A stretch of DNA of 64,000 bases from BOG-908 sp963850605 (GTDB lineage: Bacteria > Pseudomonadota > Alphaproteobacteria > Acetobacterales > Acetobacteraceae), in NCBI GenBank assembly GCA_963850605.1, contig CAWKLX010000003.1:372001-436000 (forward strand). The letters are read 5' to 3'. The notes beneath the pieces were generated by a model, which ran no database searches, was not told the DNA's origin, and saw only the letters and a program-made list of their open reading frames with translations. This document shows, piece by piece, positions 7,928 to 16,974 of this stretch (position 1 is the stretch's first letter; each line of letters starts with the position of its first letter). The position numbers and the translations under genes are program-made.

Positions 7928-9865
7928 TCACACACCAGCCCGATTGGCCACCAGCTCCTCCACCACCGCAGGGTCCGCCAGCGTGGACGTGTCGCCCAGT
8001 CCATCCGTCTCGTTGGCCGCGATTTTGCGCAAGATACGCCGCATGATCTTGCCACTGCGCGTCTTCGGCAATCCCGGCGCCCACTGAATGGCATCGGGTG
8101 CGGCGATCGGCCCGATCTCGCGCCGCACCCATGCGACGAGCTCCTTGCGCAATACCTCGGTGGCTTCCACGCCATCCTTCAATGTGACGTAGGCGTATAT
8201 GCCTTGGCCCTTCAAATCGTGCGGAAATCCCACGACGGCCGCTTCGGCCACGTTGTGATTGGACACCAGCGCGCTTTCCACTTCCGCCGTGCCCATGCGG
8301 TGACCCGAGACGTTGATCACATCGTCCACGCGCCCGGTGATCCAGTAGTATCCGTCCGCATCGCGCCGGGCGCCGTCGCCGGTGAAATATTTGCCTGGGT
8401 AGGTGGAGAAATACGTCTGAATGAACCGGTCGTGGTCGCCGTACACCGTGCGCATCTGGCCGGGCCAGCTATCGGTGATGCACAGATTGCCCTCCGCCAC
8501 GCCCTCCAGCACATGCCCTTGCCCATCGACCAGGATCGGCTTCACGCCGGGCAGGGCGAACGTCGCCGATCCGGGCTTTTGCGCGATGGCGCCTGGGAGC
8601 GGTGAGATGAGGATGCCGCCCGTCTCGGTCTGCCACCATGTATCGACGATCGGGCAACGCTCCTCGCCCACCACGCGGTAATACCACAACCAGGCTTCCG
8701 GATTGATCGGTTCGCCCACGCTGCCCAGGATGCGCAAGGACTTGCGCGATGTCCTTTTGACCGGCCCGTCCCCCTCGCGCATCAGCGCGCGGATCGCGGT
8801 GGGTGCGGTGTAAAAGATGTTGACCTGGTGCTTGTCCACCACCTCCCAAAAGCGGCTGCTGCTGGGATAGGTCGGCACGCCCTCGAACATCAGCGTGGTC
8901 GCGCCGTTGGCGAGCGGGCCGTACACGATGTAGGTGTGCCCGGTCACCCAGCCGACATCGGCGGTGCACCAATAGACTTCGCCACGCTTGTAGTCGAACA
9001 CCAGCTCGTGGGTGAAACTCGCCCAGACCATGTAGCCACCCGTGGTGTGCAGCGCGCCCTTCGGCTTTCCGGTGCTTCCGGAGGTGTAGAGGATGAACAG
9101 CGGATCTTCCGCCGACATCTCCTCCGGCGCGCATTCCGGTGAAGCGGCTGCCGTGATCTCGGCATAGGACACGTCGCGCCCGGCCTGCATCGGCACGCCG
9201 GCGCCTGTCACCGATACCACGATCACATGCGCGATCGTGGGGCAGTCGGCCAGCGCGCGGTCGGCATTGGCTTTGAGCGGCACCGTCTTGCCGCATCGCC
9301 GTCCCTCGTCGGCGGTAATGAGCAGCGTCGATCCGCAATCCTGGATTCGGTTGGCCAGGCTGTCGGGCGAGAATCCGCCGAACACCACCGAATGGATGGC
9401 GCCCACGCGCGCGCAGGCCAGCATGGCGATGGCCGCTTCCGGCACCATCGGCAGATAGATCGAAATTCTATCTCCCTTCTTGACGCCCAACGACTTCATC
9501 GCGTTGGCCAGGCGGCAGACACGCGCGTGCAGGTCGCGATAGGTGATGCGTTCGCTCATGCCGGGATCGTCGCCTTCCCAGATGATCGCCACCTGGTCGC
9601 CGCGGTGTTGCAAATGCCGGTCGAGACAGTTGACGGAGGCGTTCAGCGTGCCGTCCTCGAACCAGCGAATGATGCAGTCGCCCTCGAAACTCGTGTTCTT
9701 GATGATCTGAGGGAATTTGATCCATTCGATCCGTCGCGCTTCGTCGGCCCAGAAACTATCCGGGTCGGTATGTGCATGGTTGGTCATCAGCCCGTGCCGC
9801 TTGGCGTCCGCGTGCGCGGCGATGGCGATATGCGGCTTGGTGTGGAACAGCAGGTCTTCGGACAT
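7928..9865 (-). CDS. acs: Acetyl-CoA synthetase
   Basis: AMP-forming acetate-CoA ligase, 645 residues, the normal length. Motifs include the P-loop-like YTSGSTGKPKGALHTTGGY, WWQTETGG, YFTGDGARRDADGYYWITGR, and the C-terminal TRSGKIMRRILRKIA, in which the lysine is the residue usually acetylated to switch the enzyme off. It activates acetate for the TCA or glyoxylate cycle. It is transcribed toward serS, and 36 bases separate the two convergent stops. Confidence 0.96.
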   Translation of the reverse strand: MSEDLLFHTKPHIAIAAHADAKRHGLMTNHAHTDPDSFWADEARRIEWIKFPQIIKNTSFEGDCIIRWFEDGTLNASVNCLDRHLQHRGDQVAIIWEGDDPGMSERITYRDLHARVCRLANAMKSLGVKKGDRISIYLPMVPEAAIAMLACARVGAIHSVVFGGFSPDSLANRIQDCGSTLLITADEGRRCGKTVPLKANADRALADCPTIAHVIVVSVTGAGVPMQAGRDVSYAEITAAASPECAPEEMSAEDPLFILYTSGSTGKPKGALHTTGGYMVWASFTHELVFDYKRGEVYWCTADVGWVTGHTYIVYGPLANGATTLMFEGVPTYPSSSRFWEVVDKHQVNIFYTAPTAIRALMREGDGPVKRTSRKSLRILGSVGEPINPEAWLWYYRVVGEERCPIVDTWWQTETGGILISPLPGAIAQKPGSATFALPGVKPILVDGQGHVLEGVAEGNLCITDSWPGQMRTVYGDHDRFIQTYFSTYPGKYFTGDGARRDADGYYWITGRVDDVINVSGHRMGTAEVESALVSNHNVAEAAVVGFPHDLKGQGIYAYVTLKDGVEATEVLRKELVAWVRREIGPIAAPDAIQWAPGLPKTRSGKIMRRILRKIAANETDGLGDTSTLADPAVVEELVANRAGV

Positions 9866-9962
9866 GACGAACCCTCCAGGGAGCCGGCCGCTGTTCTTGG
9901 GCGGTCCGGCAAACCCTATTCCGGCCCGTCCGCGCCGCGCGTCAACCCGCGCGCGTGTCCGC

Positions 9963-10376
9963 CTACGGCTTGACGCCGCCCAGGCGGCAGATATGCGCCC
10001 AGTAGTCGGGTGCCACCGGCGCCACCGACAGCCGCGAGTATTTGAGCAGCGACAATCCCTCCAGCGCCGGGTCGGCCTTCATCTGTGCCAAGGTGACCGG
10101 CTGCTTGAACGGGCGCACCGCCTGCATGTCCACGCAGACCCAGTCGCCACTTTCGGCCGTGGGATCGGGGTAGGCGGCCCGCACGACCCTGACGATGCCC
10201 ACGATCTCCTTGCCGACGTTCGAATGATAGAAGAACGCGAGATCGCCGACCGCCATCGCCTGGAGGTTATGTTTGGCCTGGTGGCTGCGCACGCCGGTCC
10301 AGGGCTCGAATTTTCGCGCAACCTGCATGTCCCACGAGAACGAATCCGGTTCCGTCTTGACCAGCCAGTGGTTCAC
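9963..10376 (-). CDS. EVE-domain protein
   Basis: A 137-residue EVE (PUA-like) protein of the thymocyte nuclear protein 1 group. Signature segments are HWLVKTEPDSFSW at the start, WTGVRSHQAKHNLQAM, GDLAFFYHSN.GKEIVGI and YSRLSVAPVAPDYW near the end. The fold binds modified bases in nucleic acids; the ligand here is unknown. The start is a GTG overlapping the stop of the YciI gene by four bases, so the pair is translationally coupled. Confidence 0.88.
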   Translation of the reverse strand: MNHWLVKTEPDSFSWDMQVARKFEPWTGVRSHQAKHNLQAMAVGDLAFFYHSNVGKEIVGIVRVVRAAYPDPTAESGDWVCVDMQAVRPFKQPVTLAQMKADPALEGLSLLKYSRLSVAPVAPDYWAHICRLGGVKP

Positions 10377-10666
10377 GGCGCGACCTCGCCATCGTGATAC
10401 ACCTGCCGGTAAGCGCGGATGACCACACTCTCGAACAGGAGCGCGCGGGCATAGGGATCGGCAGCGGCGAACCCTTCGGCCTCGGCCCGGTCGGCTACAT
10501 CGATCACCAACAGGCTGCCGCAGGGCCGGCCGTCGCCATCCAGCAACGGGCCGGCCTCGCGTATGCGGTTCTGGTAGGTTTCCAGGTAGGCGATGTGCGC
10601 CCCGCGCGTGGCCAGGCGCAGGTCCAGGCTGCCGGGCTTGTCGGTGCAGATCAAAGCGAACAGCAT
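10373..10666 (-). CDS. YciI-family protein
   Basis: A 97-residue protein starting MLFALICTDKPGSLDLRLAT, with RGAHIAYLE, GPLLDGDGRPCGSLLVIDVAD and ADPYARALLFESVVIRAYR. This is the YciI/YCII fold, related to muconolactone isomerase, with the conserved His and Asp pair (H of GAHIAYL; D of ADPY). Members occur as small stand-alone proteins of uncertain role. It is first in a two-gene operon with the EVE protein. Confidence 0.88.
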   Translation of the reverse strand: MLFALICTDKPGSLDLRLATRGAHIAYLETYQNRIREAGPLLDGDGRPCGSLLVIDVADRAEAEGFAAADPYARALLFESVVIRAYRQVYHDGEVAP

Positions 10667-10749
10667 GGCAGCCTCGACGGGGGTGGGTTTCGTGCCACGT
10701 TACGGGCAATCGCCGGCCCTTCAAACCCGGCGAGGTAACTGATAGCGTG

Positions 10750-11541
10750 ATGATCGTGGAAGCGAGCACCGTCCTTGCGGCAACGGGGAACCCCGGCCGG
10801 CCGTTGAAGAAAAACCTACACCGGTTCGCCAATCCGGGCCGGTTTCTACGGTTTGGCGCCCGTCTGCAACCGTGGCTGACCTGGCCGGGTCTGGCCATCA
10901 CCCTGGTCGGGCTAGGCTGGGGTCTGTTCTACGCGCCGGCCGACTATCAGCAGGGCGATGCGGTGCGCATCATGTACATCCACGTGCCCTGCGCCTGGCT
11001 GTCCACCGCGGGCTATGCGGGGCTTGCCGGCGCCTCCCTGCTGTCGCTGGTCTGGCGCCATCCGCTGGCCGACATGGCGGCCGCCGAGATCGGGCCGGTG
11101 GGGGCGGCAGTGACCGCGCTGTGCCTGGCGACCGGTTCGCTGTGGGGCAAGCCGATGTGGGGCGCCTGGTGGGTGTGGGACGCGCGGCTGACCAGCGAGC
11201 TTGTGCTGTTCTTCCTCTATGCCGGCCACATCATGCTGATCCGCGCCTTCGACGATCCGGAGCGGGGCGCGCGCGCCGGCGCCATCCTCGCGCTGGTCGG
11301 CGTCGTGAACCTGCCGGTGATCCACTACAGCGTTCAGTGGTGGAATACGCTGCACCAGGGCAACAGCATCGGGCTGACCGGGTCCTCGACCATGGATAGT
11401 CGTCTGCTATGGCCGCTGGCGGTCGCCGCATTGGGCACCACATTCGGGTTTGGCGCGATCGTGGTGGCGCGGCTGAGGGCGGCGGTGATGGAACGACGGC
11501 TGAAATCTTTATTGCGCATGCGCGCGGAGCAGGTGGCGTGA
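10750..11541 (+). CDS. ccmC: Heme exporter / cytochrome c biogenesis protein CcmC
   Basis: CcmC attaches heme to CcmE in the periplasm. The 263-residue membrane protein carries the tryptophan-rich heme-handling motif (WGKPMWGAWWVWDARLTS) and a conserved periplasmic His (YIHVPCAWLS and NLPVIHYSVQWWNTLHQG), with six predicted helices. It opens a ccm operon in which every gene up to ccmE overlaps the next. The N-terminus is about 20 residues longer than usual, so an internal start is possible. The heme exporter genes ccmA and ccmB are not in the window. Confidence 0.93.
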   Translation: MIVEASTVLAATGNPGRPLKKNLHRFANPGRFLRFGARLQPWLTWPGLAITLVGLGWGLFYAPADYQQGDAVRIMYIHVPCAWLSTAGYAGLAGASLLSLVWRHPLADMAAAEIGPVGAAVTALCLATGSLWGKPMWGAWWVWDARLTSELVLFFLYAGHIMLIRAFDDPERGARAGAILALVGVVNLPVIHYSVQWWNTLHQGNSIGLTGSSTMDSRLLWPLAVAALGTTFGFGAIVVARLRAAVMERRLKSLLRMRAEQVA

Positions 11542-11699
11542 TCAACCCGGCGGCCTACGACCATTTGGGTTACATCGCGGCGTCCTACGGCTTGTTCGCG
11601 GCGGCGACGTTGTGGTTCGCGGTGGGCGCCCGGATGCGGCTGGCGCGCGCGGCAATCCGGTTGCGCGCCGCCGACCCGCGCGCGCGGGCGATGCCATGA
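11538..11699 (+). CDS. ccmD: Heme exporter protein CcmD
   Basis: A 53-residue protein starting at a GTG that overlaps the ccmC stop (GTGA). It has a single membrane helix in the segment DHLGYIAASYGLFAAATLWF and a basic cytoplasmic tail (RMRLARAAIRLRAADPRARA), the CcmD pattern. CcmD helps release holo-CcmE from CcmABC. Its position between ccmC and ccmE supports the assignment. Confidence 0.88.
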   Translation: MINPAAYDHLGYIAASYGLFAAATLWFAVGARMRLARAAIRLRAADPRARAMP

Positions 11700-12190
11700 C
11701 GCGAAAGATGCGTCGCCTGGTGATCGTGCTGGCGTGCGGCGCGGGTCTTGGCAGCGCCAGCGCGCTGACGCTCGGCGCGTTCAGCGACAATATCGTGTTC
11801 TTCATGTCGCCCGGCGACGTGGCGCACAAGGCGCCGCCGCCGGGCCGCACGATACGCCTGGGCGGTCTGGTGCAGGCCGGCTCGCTGCGGTTGACCAAGG
11901 TCGATGGGGAGCCGACGGCTCGGTTCATGGTGACCGACGGGCGCAACACGCTGCCGGTCAGCTACACGGGGATCCTGCCCGATCTGTTCCGCGAGGGGCA
12001 GGGGGTTGTGGCCCTGGGCACCATCCAGCCCGACCACAGTTTTCGCGCCCAGGAAGTGCTGGCCAAGCATGACGAGACATACATGCCGAAGGACGTGGCC
12101 GATGCGCTGAAGCGGTCGGGGCACTGGAATCCGGCCAAGGGGTCGGCGCCGCCGGCCAGCACTTGGAATGCGGTGACGGCATCCAGATAA
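11696..12190 (+). CDS. ccmE: Cytochrome c maturation heme chaperone CcmE
   Basis: A 164-residue membrane-anchored periplasmic heme chaperone. It has an N-terminal anchor (RRLVIVLACGAGLGSASALT), the OB-fold core with RLGGLVQAGSL and VSYTGILPDLFREGQGVVA, and the heme-binding motif LAKHDETYMPKDV, where the His binds heme covalently and the Tyr is an axial ligand. The start overlaps the ccmD stop by four bases. Confidence 0.95.
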   Translation: MTRKMRRLVIVLACGAGLGSASALTLGAFSDNIVFFMSPGDVAHKAPPPGRTIRLGGLVQAGSLRLTKVDGEPTARFMVTDGRNTLPVSYTGILPDLFREGQGVVALGTIQPDHSFRAQEVLAKHDETYMPKDVADALKRSGHWNPAKGSAPPASTWNAVTASR

Positions 12191-12307
12191 TCTTTATTGC
12201 GCCATGCGGCTTGGTGGCGCGCCAGTCTAGGGGCCGGGTCTTGTCTTCGTCGCCTGGCTCTGGATGGCTTCGGCAAAGTCTCGTGGTGACGAGGTAAGGA
12301 TGTTTGC

Positions 12308-14263
12308 ATGATTCCCGAACTCGGCCATTTCGCGCTCGCCCTGGCCTGCGCGCTCGCTTTCGCCCAGTGCTTCGTCGGCATCTTTGGCGCGCACCGGCGC
12401 GACATGCGGTTGATGGCGGCTACACCCGGCCTGGCGGTTGGCCAGTTTCTCGCGCTCGCCGGCGCGGGCGTCGCGCTGGCGCTGGCCAGCGCCGGCGACG
12501 ATTTTTCGGTGATCAACGTGGCCGAGAACAGCGCGCTGGCCAAACCGCTGCTTTACAAAATCAGCGGCACGTGGGGGAACCATGAGGGATCTATCCTGCT
12601 GTGGGGTCTGATCCTCGGCATTTGCGGCGCCCTTGTTTCTACGTTCGGCCGCACATTACCATCCGCGTTGCGTTCGCGCGTGCTTGGCGTGCTGGGCGGC
12701 ACCTCGGCCGGCTTTTTGCTGTTCTGCCTGACGACATCCAACCCGTTCTGGCGCGCCTGGCCGGCGCCCCCGGACGGTCATGGCATGAACCCGCTGCTGC
12801 AAGACCCGGGCTTGGCGTTCCATCCGCCCGTTCTGTACATGGGCTATGTCGGGTTCGCGGTGCCGTTCGCCTTCGCCGTGGCCGCCCTTCTGGAAGGCCG
12901 GATCGATGCCGCCTGGGGGCGCTGGGTTCGCCCATGGGCGCTCGTCTCCTGGTGTTTTCTGACCTGCGGCATCGCGATGGGGTCGTGGTGGGCGTATTAC
13001 GAGCTGGGCTGGGGTGGCTACTGGTTCTGGGACCCGGTGGAAAACGCCTCGCTGATGCCGTGGCTGACCGGCACCGCGCTGGTGCACTCCGCGATCGTCG
13101 TCGAGAAGCGCGAGAGCCTGAAGATATGGACGGTGCTGCTGGCGATCGGCACGTTTTCGCTGTCCCTGTCCGGCACCTTCCTGGTGCGGTCCGGCATTTT
13201 GAACTCGGTGCACGCCTTCGCCAACGACCCGGCGCGGGGCATTTTCATCCTTGCCTTGCTGGGCCTGGTGATCGGCGGCTCGCTGCTGCTGTTCGCGTTG
13301 CGCGCGCCGTTGCTGAAATCGGGCGGCATCTTCGCGCCGGTCTCGCGGGAAGGGGCGCTCGTCCTCAACAACATCTTTCTCTGTTCGATCTGCGCGGTGG
13401 TGATCGTGGGTACGATGTATCCGCCCTTCGCCGACCTGCTGTTCGCGCAAAAAATCAGCGTGGGCGCGCCATTTTTCAACGCGACCGTGCTGCCGCTGGC
13501 GATCCCCGTCTTCCTGGCGATGGCGGTGGGGCCGCTGCTGCCCTGGAAGCGTGGCCGGCTGATGCCGCTGGTCACCCACGCATGGTGGGCGGCGCTGGCG
13601 GCGGTGGCCGTGGGCGGCGTGTGCGCCGGCAATATGGCGGTGCTGCCGGCGTTGGCGTTCGGCGCGGCAACCTGGCTGATCCTTGGGTCGTTTTCCGAAG
13701 TGATCGAGCGCACGCTGTTGTTCCGCGCACCGGTCGCCAACTCCGTGCGACGCGCGCGCGGGCTGCCGGTGGCCGTGCTGGGGGCGGCGATCGCCCATGC
13801 CGGCATGGGGGTGACGATCGCTGGCATCGCGGGCATGTCGCTGGCGTCCAACAAGATCGTCGAAGCCAAGCCGGGCGACAAGTTCGCTGTCGGCGGCTAC
13901 GAATTTTTGCTGATCTCCGTCGATAGCCAGCCTGGCCCCAACTATTCCGCCCGTGTCGCGTCAATCGAGGTTTTGCGGAATGGCGCCCCGGTGGCCATCC
14001 TGAAACCCTCGAAACGCAATTTCGAATCGCAGAACCAGACCACCAGCGACGTCGCCATTCGCACCAATCTGTTGCGGGATATCTACGTCGTGCTGGGTGA
14101 CGAACGTGACGGTTCGGCCGTGCTGCGGCTGCACGTCAACCCGCTGGCGCCGTGGATCTGGCTGGGCGCGCTGGTGATGGCGGCGGGCGGCGGGTTGTCG
14201 CTGGCCGATCGTCGGCTGCGCGTGGGAGCACCGTCGCGGGTCCGGGGCGCCGTGCCGGCATGA
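12308..14263 (+). CDS. ccmF: Heme lyase subunit CcmF
   Basis: A 651-residue polytopic protein that ligates heme from CcmE to apocytochrome c together with CcmH. The WWD-type heme motif reads WGGYWFWDPVENASLMPWL. Other family segments are HEGSILLWGLILG, PNPF-like TSNPFWR, LLQDPGLAFHPPVLYMGYVG, and FLVRSGILNSVHAFANDP. Length is normal. A gap of 117 bases separates it from ccmE; I see nothing notable in that gap. It overlaps ccmG by four bases. Confidence 0.96.
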   Translation: MIPELGHFALALACALAFAQCFVGIFGAHRRDMRLMAATPGLAVGQFLALAGAGVALALASAGDDFSVINVAENSALAKPLLYKISGTWGNHEGSILLWGLILGICGALVSTFGRTLPSALRSRVLGVLGGTSAGFLLFCLTTSNPFWRAWPAPPDGHGMNPLLQDPGLAFHPPVLYMGYVGFAVPFAFAVAALLEGRIDAAWGRWVRPWALVSWCFLTCGIAMGSWWAYYELGWGGYWFWDPVENASLMPWLTGTALVHSAIVVEKRESLKIWTVLLAIGTFSLSLSGTFLVRSGILNSVHAFANDPARGIFILALLGLVIGGSLLLFALRAPLLKSGGIFAPVSREGALVLNNIFLCSICAVVIVGTMYPPFADLLFAQKISVGAPFFNATVLPLAIPVFLAMAVGPLLPWKRGRLMPLVTHAWWAALAAVAVGGVCAGNMAVLPALAFGAATWLILGSFSEVIERTLLFRAPVANSVRRARGLPVAVLGAAIAHAGMGVTIAGIAGMSLASNKIVEAKPGDKFAVGGYEFLLISVDSQPGPNYSARVASIEVLRNGAPVAILKPSKRNFESQNQTTSDVAIRTNLLRDIYVVLGDERDGSAVLRLHVNPLAPWIWLGALVMAAGGGLSLADRRLRVGAPSRVRGAVPA

Positions 14264-14817
14264 TGCGCCGGCGCCTGCTGATGCTGGCGCCGCTGGGGTT
14301 CGTGGCGGCCGGCGGCGTGGCCTTCTGGTCCATGCTGGACCGCATGCGCACCGGCCGTTTCGATCCGCACGACATCGGCCAGCCAATGCTGAACAAGCCC
14401 GTCCCTGAGTTTTCGCTCGGGCCGGTCACCTCCGGCCAGGGTTTTTCGAGCGCCGACCTGCGCGGCGCGGCGGCCAAGGAGCCGGTGCTGCTGAATTTCT
14501 TTGCGTCCTGGTGCATTCCTTGCGCTTCGGAGGCGGAAGCATTGGCGGCACTGCAAAGCCAGGGCGTGGCCATCTGGGGCATCGCCTACAAGGACAAGCC
14601 GGAGAAGACGCAAGGGTTCCTCGACAAGTACGGCAACCCGTACGCGCGGCTGGCGGCGGATACGACGGGGGGCACGTTCATCGATTTCGGGCTGTATGGC
14701 GTGCCGGAAAATTTTGTCATCGACGCGCATGGCCGCATCGGGTGGCATCTGGCCGGGCCGATTTCGGAAGGGGTGATCGACCAGCTCGGGACCGCGCTGC
14801 AGCGGGCTCGCGCATAG
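14260..14817 (+). CDS. ccmG: Periplasmic thiol:disulfide oxidoreductase CcmG/DsbE
   Basis: A 185-residue membrane-anchored thioredoxin-like protein. It has an N-terminal anchor (LLMLAPLGFVAAGGVAFW), the active site WCIPCASEA within LLNFFASWCIPC, and the family cis-proline region YGVPENFVID. CcmG reduces the cysteines of apocytochromes before heme attachment. The ATG overlaps the ccmF stop (ATGA). Confidence 0.94.
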   Translation: MMRRRLLMLAPLGFVAAGGVAFWSMLDRMRTGRFDPHDIGQPMLNKPVPEFSLGPVTSGQGFSSADLRGAAAKEPVLLNFFASWCIPCASEAEALAALQSQGVAIWGIAYKDKPEKTQGFLDKYGNPYARLAADTTGGTFIDFGLYGVPENFVIDAHGRIGWHLAGPISEGVIDQLGTALQRARA

Positions 14818-14847
14818 GGCCGGTGCCTTTGGGACAGAGAACGCCAT

Positions 14848-15048
14848 ATGAATAGTAATCGGGACTATTCGATCGACGACCTGGAACGGGAGTTACGCAT
14901 GGATCAGATGCGGGCCGACATCAAATTGAAAAATGCTCAAGCAGCCGCGGAATGGCCCAAGGTATTCACGGCCTTGCTGGTTGCCGTTGCAGCGATCATC
15001 GGTCTAGCCGCCGGACTGTTTGGATATAATCTCGGACTGCATCACTGA
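14848..15048 (+). CDS. Small single-helix membrane protein within the ccm operon
   Basis: A 66-residue protein with a charged N-terminal half (DYSIDDLERELRMDQMRADI, likely helical) followed by one membrane segment (FTALLVAVAAIIGLAAGLFG). I do not recognise the family. It sits between ccmG and ccmH, where canonical operons have no gene, and its codons are more AT-rich than its neighbours', suggesting later acquisition. It lies four bases before the ccmH start, so it is probably cotranscribed. Confidence 0.6.
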   Translation: MNSNRDYSIDDLERELRMDQMRADIKLKNAQAAAEWPKVFTALLVAVAAIIGLAAGLFGYNLGLHH

Positions 15049-15052
15049 CCGA

Positions 15053-15550
15053 ATGCATCTCGGTGGACACATCGTGGGGCTGTTGAGGCGAACGCCCCTT
15101 TCCATCAGGTTGACGCTGCTTGCCGTCCTACTGACCGGGCCGGCGTTCGCCATCTCCGACCCGCGCGAGATGCTGCCCGACGCGAAGCTGGAGGCGCGTG
15201 CCGAAGCGGTCGGCAGCCAGTTGCGTTGCCTCGTCTGCCAGAACGAGTCGATCGAGGACAGCAACGCCGACCTGGCCCGTGATCTGCGCGCCATTGTCCG
15301 TAAGCGCGTGGCCGCCGGTGACACCGATCCGCAGATCATGGCCTGGATGGTCGCCCGCTACGGCAATTTCGTCCGTCTCCGTCCGCCGCTCTCGCTCGCC
15401 ACCCTGCTGCTTTGGGCCACCCCCGCGCTCGCCTTGCTGGCCGGAGCCGGCGCCGCCCTGCTGGGCCGCCGCACCACGTCTGGCGTGCCGCCGGCGCCTC
15501 TGACCGAGGTCGAGCAGGCGCGTCTGGCGGAGCTGAGCCGGCCCGCTTAA
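15053..15550 (+). CDS. ccmH: Cytochrome c maturation thiol protein CcmH (CcmL type)
   Basis: A 165-residue exported protein with a signal segment (LTLLAVLLTGPAFA), the defining LRCLVCQNESIEDSNADLAR motif near residue 60, and a C-terminal membrane helix (LATLLLWATPALALLAGAGA). Its CXXC reduces apocytochrome cysteines and it works with CcmF. ccmH and ccmI are separate genes here, as in many alphaproteobacteria. The start is uncertain within about 20 codons; ATG at 15053 is the first after the preceding stop. Confidence 0.93.
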   Translation: MHLGGHIVGLLRRTPLSIRLTLLAVLLTGPAFAISDPREMLPDAKLEARAEAVGSQLRCLVCQNESIEDSNADLARDLRAIVRKRVAAGDTDPQIMAWMVARYGNFVRLRPPLSLATLLLWATPALALLAGAGAALLGRRTTSGVPPAPLTEVEQARLAELSRPA

Positions 15551-15561
15551 ACCATCGCCTC

Positions 15562-16293
15562 ATGATCTGGGCATATCTCGCGGCGGTGGCACTGGTCGTG
15601 CTGGCGCCACTCGCCTGGTCGGCGTGGCGCGGCGCGCGATTGCGCGGCCGGCGCGATGCCGCACTCTCGCTGCACCGCGCGCAGCTGACCGAACTGGACC
15701 GCGACCTCGCGGAACACCGCATTCTGCCAGCCGAGCACGCGGCCGCCCGGCTGGAGGTGCAGCGGCGCCTGCTGGCCGAGGCGGACGGGAGTGAGGCGCC
15801 GAGCCGCACATCCGGCCCGTTCGGCGTCATCCTCGTCGGCGGTCTGGTGGCGGCGGTCGGCGTTGTGCTCTACGTCGCGGCGGGTGGTCAGCCGGACTAC
15901 GCGGCCCGCGCTCGGGCCGCCGGGCAAGACGCCCAGGCCGCAACCCGTATCGAGGAGACGGCGCGGGACGAGGAGGTGATCGCCCGGCTGCGCGCTGCCC
16001 TGGCAAAGATGGATTCGCACACCGACACGGCACGCCGCGGCTACGTCATGCTGGGCCGCGCCGAGCTCGCATTGGGCCACCTGCCGGAAGCGGCCGAGGC
16101 TTGGCGCCAGGCGCTGGCCATACGTTTCGAGCCGGAGCTGGGGGCGGAGACGGCCGAGGTCATTTCGGAAGCCGAGGCGCATGTGACGCCGGAGGCGGCG
16201 GGCTTGTTCAGGCGGGCATTGGCTGAGGCACCGGCCAGCGCCCCGTGGCGCCAGGCGGCCCAAAAACGAATGACCGAGGCAGGTGGGTCGTAG
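15562..16293 (+). CDS. ccmI: Apocytochrome chaperone CcmI (CycH)
   Basis: A 243-residue protein with two membrane helices (IWAYLAAVALVVLAPLAWSA near the start and FGVILVGGLVAAVGVVLYVA near residue 95) that enclose a basic cytoplasmic loop, then a TPR-like periplasmic domain (GYVMLGRAELALGHLPEAAE and following). CcmI captures the C-terminal helix of apocytochromes c. It is last in the ccm operon. The C-terminal domain is shorter than in Rhodobacter CcmI. Confidence 0.88.
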   Translation: MIWAYLAAVALVVLAPLAWSAWRGARLRGRRDAALSLHRAQLTELDRDLAEHRILPAEHAAARLEVQRRLLAEADGSEAPSRTSGPFGVILVGGLVAAVGVVLYVAAGGQPDYAARARAAGQDAQAATRIEETARDEEVIARLRAALAKMDSHTDTARRGYVMLGRAELALGHLPEAAEAWRQALAIRFEPELGAETAEVISEAEAHVTPEAAGLFRRALAEAPASAPWRQAAQKRMTEAGGS

Positions 16294-16388
16294 CAACGGG
16301 GACCGCACCCAAAGATTTGCCACTGCCGCGTTTTCCACCTCACTTCGTCAGCAATGTGCGGTAGCAAAATGAACTGTTGACGTGGAGT

Positions 16389-16405
16389 ACTCTGTAGCGC
16401 AGAGT
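16389..16405. promoter_or_regulatory. Palindrome upstream of a membrane protein/wHTH operon, putative operator
   Basis: ACTCTG and CAGAGT form six-base perfect arms around TAGCG. The site lies 27 bases before the start of the next gene and just after a TTGACG that could serve as a -35 element (16377-16382). The operon encodes a winged-helix regulator as its second gene, so this is a candidate autoregulatory operator. Regulation is inference only. Confidence 0.4.
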
Positions 16406-16431
16406 GCTTGATATCAATGGGGAGACCACTT

Positions 16432-16974
16432 ATGCCTGTCACGCAACAGGATGCCGCCGAGGCCCTCAGTATGGTCGAACAGGCGGAACGGCGCAGCAGC
16501 ATATTGCGCGGCTATCGTTTCGCCGCGCCGCACCTTCTGCTGTGGGGTGGCGTCTATTTCGCCGCTTATGGCTACGGTTATTTTCAACCTGAACGGTCGT
16601 GGCTGGCCTGGGCGGTTCTAGTTCCCGCGGCGGTCGTTGGTGATATCCTGATCGATCGCCGCACACCGGCTGGGCTCACTTCAGGAGTTTTCGCGGGTCT
16701 TTTCGCCACGTTTCTGGCCTTAGTCACGGCGACTGCCGTCATCATGAGGCCGCACGACCCGCGGCAGATGGCGGCCTTTATCCCACTTCTCGTTGCCGCC
16801 GCCTACATCGTTTTGGGAATGTGGACAGGCCGTCGTGTTCTGCTGACAGGTGTCTCGCTGGGCGTGCTCACGCTGGTCGGGTTTTTCGTATTGCCTGGCA
16901 TCTTCATGCTGTGGATGGCGGCTGTGGGCGGCGGGGCGCTCGTGTTCGGCGGACTCTGGCTACGGCAGGCCTGA
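16432..16974 (+). CDS. Conserved membrane protein of a wHTH-linked pair
   Basis: A 180-residue protein with an N-terminal cytoplasmic region (MPVTQQDAAEALSMVEQAER) and about six membrane helices. The start was chosen because GGGGAG lies seven bases upstream of this ATG. I do not recognise a named family. It overlaps the next gene by one base (TGATG), an arrangement typical of a membrane protein controlled with its own small regulator. Confidence 0.75.
   Translation: MPVTQQDAAEALSMVEQAERRSSILRGYRFAAPHLLLWGGVYFAAYGYGYFQPERSWLAWAVLVPAAVVGDILIDRRTPAGLTSGVFAGLFATFLALVTATAVIMRPHDPRQMAAFIPLLVAAAYIVLGMWTGRRVLLTGVSLGVLTLVGFFVLPGIFMLWMAAVGGGALVFGGLWLRQA

Noticed and set aside
12656..13798. Long minus-strand open frame opposite ccmF
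   Set aside because: Composition is Arg/Gln/His/Gly-rich shadow coding of a GC-rich gene; ccmF on the other strand is unambiguous.
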